A stretch of DNA of 64,000 nt from Patescibacteria group bacterium (lineage in GTDB: Bacteria > Patescibacteriota > Microgenomatia > UBA1406 > GWC2-37-13). The notes under the pieces were generated by a model, which did no database searches, was not told the DNA's origin, and worked only from the letters and a program-made list of their open reading frames with translations. The DNA is taken from contig JANWUX010000002.1 of the NCBI GenBank assembly GCA_025057905.1, positions 62,001 to 126,000 of the forward strand, read 5' to 3'. The translations under genes were made by a program, and so were the position numbers. This document shows positions 59,474 through 64,000 of the stretch, in pieces. Position 1 is the first letter of the stretch. Every line of letters starts with the position of its first letter.

Positions 59474-60430
59474 ATGAAGGTTACTTTTATTGGCAAGGGT
59501 GGCAGCGGAAAGACAACACTAGCCTGCCTTTTTGTTCATTATTTGCTAAAAAAAAACAAAAAAATCCTTGCCGTTGATGCTGATCTAAATGATCACTTTG
59601 GTTACTACTTAGGTTTTCGGGAAAAACCACCCGCCTTCGGCGAGGCTTTTTTTGAGCTAGCCGACTATATTTTTGGCAGTTATAAACCAGCCACTTTTCC
59701 AAAGATTGGCACTATCCCCCCTCGACGAGGTTATCACAACTTTCAAATCGATGACAGTGACTGGGTGATCAAAAAATATACCCTTAAAAAAGGTTATCTC
59801 TACTATCTTAATGTTGGCACCTACAAAGAAGAAAACGTTGGCAATGTTTGCTTTCATGGTAAACTGAACAGCTTAGAGCTCTACCTCAACTATTTGCTTG
59901 AAAAAGAAACTGAATTTGTTGTCATTGATGCCATGGCTGGCACTGATTATCTTGCTACTTCTCTTTACTATTCTTCTGACATCTATTTTTTTGTCATTGA
60001 GCCAACTCTTTCTAGTCTTGAGGTTTTCTTTCAGTATCTGTCTAAGATTGAGGGAGAAATTGACAGATTCAAGATCGCAATCTATCCAATTGCCAACAAA
60101 ATCGTTGATGATCGACAGCTTGATTTTCTCAAACCGCGCTTGAGAGCCTATGCTGACAATCTGATTGTCTTTCCTTTTGATCGAAATTATCGCCGGCTAG
60201 AGCAAACCTACGATCTGAGTCTTTACTCACAGCTGATAAAAAACAATCTATTCTCTCTCGAGGAAGTTTTTTCTCGAGCTTCAATAAAGCGCCGGTCGCC
60301 AGAAGAGTTCTACAAAGGTCTGCGAGAGCTATTTGTCCGTGAGTGCTTGAAATGGGTCAATGAGACTTACAAACAAGACTTCCGTTTTTTAATCGATCCA
60401 GATTTTCGGTCGTTTGCGCTTGAAAACTAA
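59474..60430 (+). CDS. CooC/MinD-like P-loop ATPase, copy 2
   Basis: This 318-residue paralogue of the preceding gene has Walker A FIGKGGSGKTTLACLFVHYL, AVDADLNDHFGYYLGF, VVIDAMAGTDYLATSLYYSSDIYFFVIEPT, and the shared NVGNVCFHGKLNSLELYLNYL with Cys126 and His128. The pair may form a heterodimer, as deviant Walker ATPases act as ATP sandwich dimers. Its stop overlaps the next ATG (TAATG), so expression is coupled to the PLP enzyme. Confidence 0.83.
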   Translation: MKVTFIGKGGSGKTTLACLFVHYLLKKNKKILAVDADLNDHFGYYLGFREKPPAFGEAFFELADYIFGSYKPATFPKIGTIPPRRGYHNFQIDDSDWVIKKYTLKKGYLYYLNVGTYKEENVGNVCFHGKLNSLELYLNYLLEKETEFVVIDAMAGTDYLATSLYYSSDIYFFVIEPTLSSLEVFFQYLSKIEGEIDRFKIAIYPIANKIVDDRQLDFLKPRLRAYADNLIVFPFDRNYRRLEQTYDLSLYSQLIKNNLFSLEEVFSRASIKRRSPEEFYKGLRELFVRECLKWVNETYKQDFRFLIDPDFRSFALEN

Positions 60431-61824
60431 TGTATCAACGTCAACCACTGATTGACGAGCGCTGGCAAAAATTCCTTGATCAAGTTGAAGTCATTGAGCT
60501 GGTCGACAGATACGGCTCACCTTTGAATGTGATTTTGCCGACTCGTCTGAAAGAAAATATCGAGTCATTTAAACAGATCTTTCGAAAGTTTGGTCTGCCC
60601 CCAAAAATTTTCTTTGCTCATAAAGTGACCAAATCTTTAGCCCTAGTAAAGCAGGCAAAGGCTGCTCAGGTTGGTATCGATGTTTCTTCTGTTGGTGAGC
60701 TTGAGCAGGCTCATCAGGCTGGTTTTTCCAAAGATGAGATTGTTGCCAACGGTCCAAAGAGCGATCCTTTTCTTGAGGCCTGTCTCAAGGCCAAGGTGAT
60801 TATCATCGTTGATTCTCTTTTGGAACTGAAGCGGATTTTAGACAGAAACACATCATCTGGAAAACTAAAAGTTCTCCTTAGAGTCTCTGATTTTAATTCG
60901 GCTCACGTGAAGATAAACCCCCAGCTGGATCGGTTTGGGATTGAGTTTCAAAAGATTGATCAAGCTCTGGCACTAATTGCCTCTTGTCCAGGTCAGATTG
61001 ATCTTTTAGGTTTTTCATTTCATTTCAATGATGACAGTTTTGAAAAACGAGTAGTGGCTCTGGAGATGCTTCTGGAAAAAGTTTTTTTGCTTCGAAAACA
61101 AGGTTGGAAACTGAAAGTGATCGACATTGGCGGTGGTTTCCGGTCAAACTATTTAAAAGAAAAAAAACACTGGGTGGAATTTGTTGAAAAATTTAAGCAG
61201 ATGATCGTCTCTGGCCATCATAGAGTTAGCTATGACGGCAAAACTTACGGTTTTCAGATAGTCGACGGGACGATTAAAGGCAGTCCGACATTCCCAGCTT
61301 ACTATACCGAGAGACCAGGAGCAAAGCTTTTCGAGGAAGTTCTCAGTTTTCGATCACCAACTTTCGGCGAGACTTCTTTGGGGAGACTGGCTTTGGATCT
61401 TGGTCTTGAGATCTGGGTCGAGCCTGGGCAGGCGCTTGTCGATCAAGTTGGTCTGACAGTGATGAGAGTGATTGATGTCAAGGTAAAACTCGGTGAGCGA
61501 GTCATCATCGTTGAAGGTAACTACACAAACTTGTTCGCTGACCATCTGGAAATGTTTGTCGATCCGCTGGTGATAAAGAGGACAAGCCCTTCTTCCCCTT
61601 TCAAACATAGCTATTTTGTTGCCGGTAACTTATGCCTGGGGATGGATCTTATCGTCAATCACAAAGTTTTTTTGCCGGAGGTTTCAGCCGGCGATCTTTT
61701 AGTTTTTCCAAACACAGCTGCTTATCGAATGGATTTTGTTGATGCCTCGCCTCTTCTTCAGCCTCGACCAAGAAGGGTTATCTGGTCACCGGATGAGTTA
61801 GCTGTTTACCCGGAAAGTAACTAA
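60430..61824 (+). CDS. Fold-type III PLP decarboxylase (Y4yA / DAP-ornithine decarboxylase-like)
   Basis: This 464-residue protein has the Schiff-base Lys in KIFFAHKVTKSLALVKQAK, then VGIDVSSVGELEQAHQAGF, IDIGGGFRSNYL, WVEPGQALVDQ and GNLCLGMDLI (Cys-x3-D of the family). It resembles diaminopimelate decarboxylases and the Y4yA group linked to metallophore-type loci. It would decarboxylate an amino acid or an adduct; substrate unknown. No other lysine-pathway gene is present in the window. Confidence 0.82.
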   Translation: MYQRQPLIDERWQKFLDQVEVIELVDRYGSPLNVILPTRLKENIESFKQIFRKFGLPPKIFFAHKVTKSLALVKQAKAAQVGIDVSSVGELEQAHQAGFSKDEIVANGPKSDPFLEACLKAKVIIIVDSLLELKRILDRNTSSGKLKVLLRVSDFNSAHVKINPQLDRFGIEFQKIDQALALIASCPGQIDLLGFSFHFNDDSFEKRVVALEMLLEKVFLLRKQGWKLKVIDIGGGFRSNYLKEKKHWVEFVEKFKQMIVSGHHRVSYDGKTYGFQIVDGTIKGSPTFPAYYTERPGAKLFEEVLSFRSPTFGETSLGRLALDLGLEIWVEPGQALVDQVGLTVMRVIDVKVKLGERVIIVEGNYTNLFADHLEMFVDPLVIKRTSPSSPFKHSYFVAGNLCLGMDLIVNHKVFLPEVSAGDLLVFPNTAAYRMDFVDASPLLQPRPRRVIWSPDELAVYPESN

Positions 61825-63128
61825 TGGCTATTTATCGATCAATTACTGAGGTCATTGGCAACACTCCTTTGCTTCTTCTTGATCCTAAAAAAACAGGAAT
61901 AAAAAACATCGAAATTTATGCCAAACTTGAATATCTTAACCCATTTGGCTCAATCAAGGATCGAACTGCTTTTGGGATGATCAAAGAGGAGCTCCCTAGA
62001 CTGAAAAAGGAGTCGCGAAAGATCATCGAAGCCTCAAGTGGCAACACCATAAAAGCTCTGGCTGGCTTGGCTAACCTCTGCGGCCTGTCATCGGTTAGCG
62101 TCACCAATCGAATCCGGGTCCCCGAGATTAAAGAGATTTTGTTGCTAATGGGCGTTGAGATAATCGAAACACCGGGCCGAAGCGCTTGTCTTGATCCAAA
62201 CAACCCTGATGACCCTCTTTATGTTATCAATAAAATGATACTCGCTGAGCCGGACAAATACTTTTATCCAAATCAATATCACAACGAAAATAATCCAGCC
62301 ATCCATGAGCAGACGACCGCTCAAGAGATCCTCAGAGACTTGGGGTCGATTGATTATCTGTTTGCCTCTTTGGGGACGACGGGATCGTCTTTGGGCCTAT
62401 TTCGGGCCTTAAAAAAAGAGAATCCCCGACTAAAGATTTTTGGTATCGCTGCCTCAGCCGAGGACTTTATTCCAGGAATTCGAAGCCAAGGCGAACTTTT
62501 AGAAGTGGGCCTGTTTGAACCAGAAATCTATGAGGAGATCATCTATGTCTCCAGTTTGAAGGCTCTTGAAGCAATGAGAGAGTTAATCATTAATTTTGGC
62601 ATTTTAGCTGGCCCAAGCAGTGGGTCAGTTTACTTTGCCGCCAAGAATAAACTTTCTTACCTTAACTCGGAGACATCAGGCAAGAAAGCAGTCATTATAA
62701 CCTGCGATCGGTTTGAATGGTATCTTTCCTATATCAAAAAAAGAAAGCCAGAATGGTTTGGCTTGAAAAAAAAAGCCCACAGTCCCTATGAGTTTGAGTT
62801 TGACGAGAATTTTCCCTATGAAATTGAGTCAGAAAACTTACTTGAATTTATTCAAAAAAATGAGCCACTTGTGATTGATCTTCGATCACCTTTTGCCTTC
62901 CAGCTTGGCCACTTGCCCGAGTCAATTAATATTGAAGCTTCTTTTTTTGCGGAGTTGGTTGATGATCGAAGGCCATTTTCTATAAAAAAACCGTTGCTTT
63001 TGGTTTGTGCCATTGGTGTTGTTTCGAAGCGTCTAGCTGCTTACCTGCGAACTCTTGGATATGAAAGCTATTCTCTCAAGTATGGTCTCAATAGTTTTGA
63101 GGGTGATCTGGAAAGCTCTGATCAATGA
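61824..63128 (+). CDS. Cysteine synthase/SbnA-like enzyme fused to rhodanese domain
   Basis: This 434-residue protein has a fold-type II PLP domain (residues about 1-320) with LEYLNPFGSIKDRTAFGMI (Schiff-base Lys), IIEASSGNTIKALAGLA and SLGTTGSSLGLFRALKKENP. A rhodanese domain follows (about 345-430): VIDLRSPFAFQLGHLPESINI and LLLVCAIGVVSKRLAAYLRTLGY with a candidate catalytic Cys. The first domain could form cysteine or 2,3-diaminopropionate; the second could move sulfur. It overlaps both neighbours (TAATG, ATGA). Confidence 0.86.
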   Translation: MAIYRSITEVIGNTPLLLLDPKKTGIKNIEIYAKLEYLNPFGSIKDRTAFGMIKEELPRLKKESRKIIEASSGNTIKALAGLANLCGLSSVSVTNRIRVPEIKEILLLMGVEIIETPGRSACLDPNNPDDPLYVINKMILAEPDKYFYPNQYHNENNPAIHEQTTAQEILRDLGSIDYLFASLGTTGSSLGLFRALKKENPRLKIFGIAASAEDFIPGIRSQGELLEVGLFEPEIYEEIIYVSSLKALEAMRELIINFGILAGPSSGSVYFAAKNKLSYLNSETSGKKAVIITCDRFEWYLSYIKKRKPEWFGLKKKAHSPYEFEFDENFPYEIESENLLEFIQKNEPLVIDLRSPFAFQLGHLPESINIEASFFAELVDDRRPFSIKKPLLLVCAIGVVSKRLAAYLRTLGYESYSLKYGLNSFEGDLESSDQ

Positions 63129-64000
63129 GTCAAGAGAATAAATATCGTCGTCATTTTCCTCTTTTTGATCATCAGCCAGCGCTTGTCTATCTTAATTCAT
63201 CAGCGGTCAATCCTCTTCCTCGCTTTTCAATTGAGAAATTGACACAGCTTCTTGGCCAGACTGTTCTTCTTGAAAATCGAGATAACGCATTTTTAAGCCA
63301 AAAAATAAATCAAATGATCGAGATAACAAGAAGAAAAATCCTCAACTTTTTTTCTGCCAATGAAAAACTCTGGTTCGTTTTCTTCACCGCCGGCACAACC
63401 GATTGGGTCAATCGACTGGCCCTGTTGATGTTGACAGATTTTTTTAAAGAGGAAGACAAGGTTCTTGTTGGTCAAAATGATCATCAATCAGTTGTTTATC
63501 CTTTTGTTTGGCTTTCGCAATTAGCAAAAGCGAGCAAACCCAAAATGCGAGTTTGGGTTAGATTTTACCTCAATGCTGAAAATGGTTTGATTGACTCTAG
63601 AAATTTTCTCTCTCTTGTTGACAGTCGAACAAGATTGGTCATTCTCAGTCTTGTCAACAACAGCTTTGGTGTCATAAATGATCTTAAATGGTTGATAAAT
63701 CAGACTAAGATAAAAATAAATAACAGCCAAGAGAAGTTACCTCTTTTTTGTATCGATATCAACCAGGCTGTTTTGAGAACAAAGATTGATCTAGAGTCAA
63801 TTGGGGGCGACTGTTATTTTTTTTCGGGGGAAAAGCTCTTGGGACTTGGCGGGGTCGGGGTGGTGATTGTAAGAAAAGATCGACTGAAGACTTTGCCGGT
63901 GATTTTTTCCGGCAGTGGCGGCGGTTTTGAGTTTTCTAACAATGAGCTCTCGATAAAAAACCTCTGGCAGGCTCAGGAGGTAGGAACAAAAAATGTCTTG
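63125..64000 (+). CDS. Class V aminotransferase / cysteine desulfurase-like protein (C-terminus outside window)
   Basis: An open frame of 292 codons from ATG 63125 to the window edge, not in the ORF track. Landmarks are VYLNSSAVNPLPRFS at the N-terminus, FFTAGTTDWVNRLA, GQNDHQSVVYPFVWL (class V H-x-S region), IDINQAVLRTKIDL (D-x-x-Q) and FSGEKLLGLGGVGVV with the likely Schiff-base Lys. SufS/NifS-type desulfurases and other class V enzymes share this layout. Overlap with the rhodanese fusion makes a sulfur role attractive. Confidence 0.83.
   Translation, partial: MSQENKYRRHFPLFDHQPALVYLNSSAVNPLPRFSIEKLTQLLGQTVLLENRDNAFLSQKINQMIEITRRKILNFFSANEKLWFVFFTAGTTDWVNRLALLMLTDFFKEEDKVLVGQNDHQSVVYPFVWLSQLAKASKPKMRVWVRFYLNAENGLIDSRNFLSLVDSRTRLVILSLVNNSFGVINDLKWLINQTKIKINNSQEKLPLFCIDINQAVLRTKIDLESIGGDCYFFSGEKLLGLGGVGVVIVRKDRLKTLPVIFSGSGGGFEFSNNELSIKNLWQAQEVGTKNVL

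Overview
The window is AT-rich, gene-dense bacterial DNA with many 4-50 bp gene overlaps, an unusually large share of membrane glycosyltransferases and poorly conserved secreted proteins, and bacterial housekeeping genes (bL28, peptide deformylase, YchF, DnaB, Lgt, YebC, MurF-like ligase). No respiratory complexes or amino-acid operons are seen. Gene content and style suggest a Candidate Phyla Radiation (Patescibacteria) genome, probably Microgenomates-like. This placement is inference from content; no marker phylogeny was possible. TGA, TAA and TAG all behave as ordinary stops.

Layout. 1-4.1 kb: sugar-phosphate genes (GT20 trehalose-phosphate-synthase-like, GT4, a decayed HAD phosphatase, a GalT-like uridylyltransferase). 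4.2-8.3 kb: an accessory stretch with a fragmented coiled-coil gene, a small HTH protein and a secreted FN3 protein. 8.5-28.7 kb: M29 aminopeptidase, CBS protein, several GT-C and GT-A/GT-B envelope glycosyltransferases, a HAD-GT4 fusion, site-2 protease, bL28, deformylase, FGGY-like kinase, YchF, a 1270-residue membrane protein, a lipoprotein and a DUF11 surface protein. 28.8-41.5 kb: SpoU methyltransferase, a cytochrome b5 protein followed by an interrupted b-type cytochrome gene, a candidate small RNA with promoter and terminator, tRNA-Leu(GAG) and tRNA-Thr(GGT), DnaB, PAP2, Lgt, a DksA-like protein, a CPA2 antiporter and YebC. 41.5-42.6 kb: a 1 kb gene-free stretch with two clear inverted repeats. 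42.6-49.7 kb: FemAB / DegT / transglutaminase operon, CBS protein, SLC13-like permease, MurF-like ligase and ZIP transporter.

49.7-58.4 kb is a light- and UV-damage island. It holds a class II CPD photolyase and an overlapping operon of a decayed second photolyase, an IDI-like Nudix protein, CrtI, CrtB, a GGPP-type prenyl synthase and a fused CrtYc/Yd-type lycopene cyclase. Divergent from that operon lies a Fur-family regulator that overlaps a UV-damage endonuclease (UvsE) gene. Together these would make a cyclic carotenoid and repair UV lesions. The IDI-like protein lacks the usual catalytic cysteine.

58.5-64 kb is the best candidate for an undescribed system. Five tightly linked genes follow a sigma70-like promoter whose start region carries a perfect 7-1-7 palindrome of the form bound by Fur-family repressors. 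They encode two CooC-like P-loop ATPases sharing an extra Cys-x-His-Gly motif, a Y4yA/DapDC-like PLP decarboxylase, a cysteine synthase/SbnA-like enzyme fused to rhodanese, and a class V aminotransferase/desulfurase-like protein cut by the window edge. A metal-responsive metallophore or sulfur-transfer pathway is plausible but unproven.
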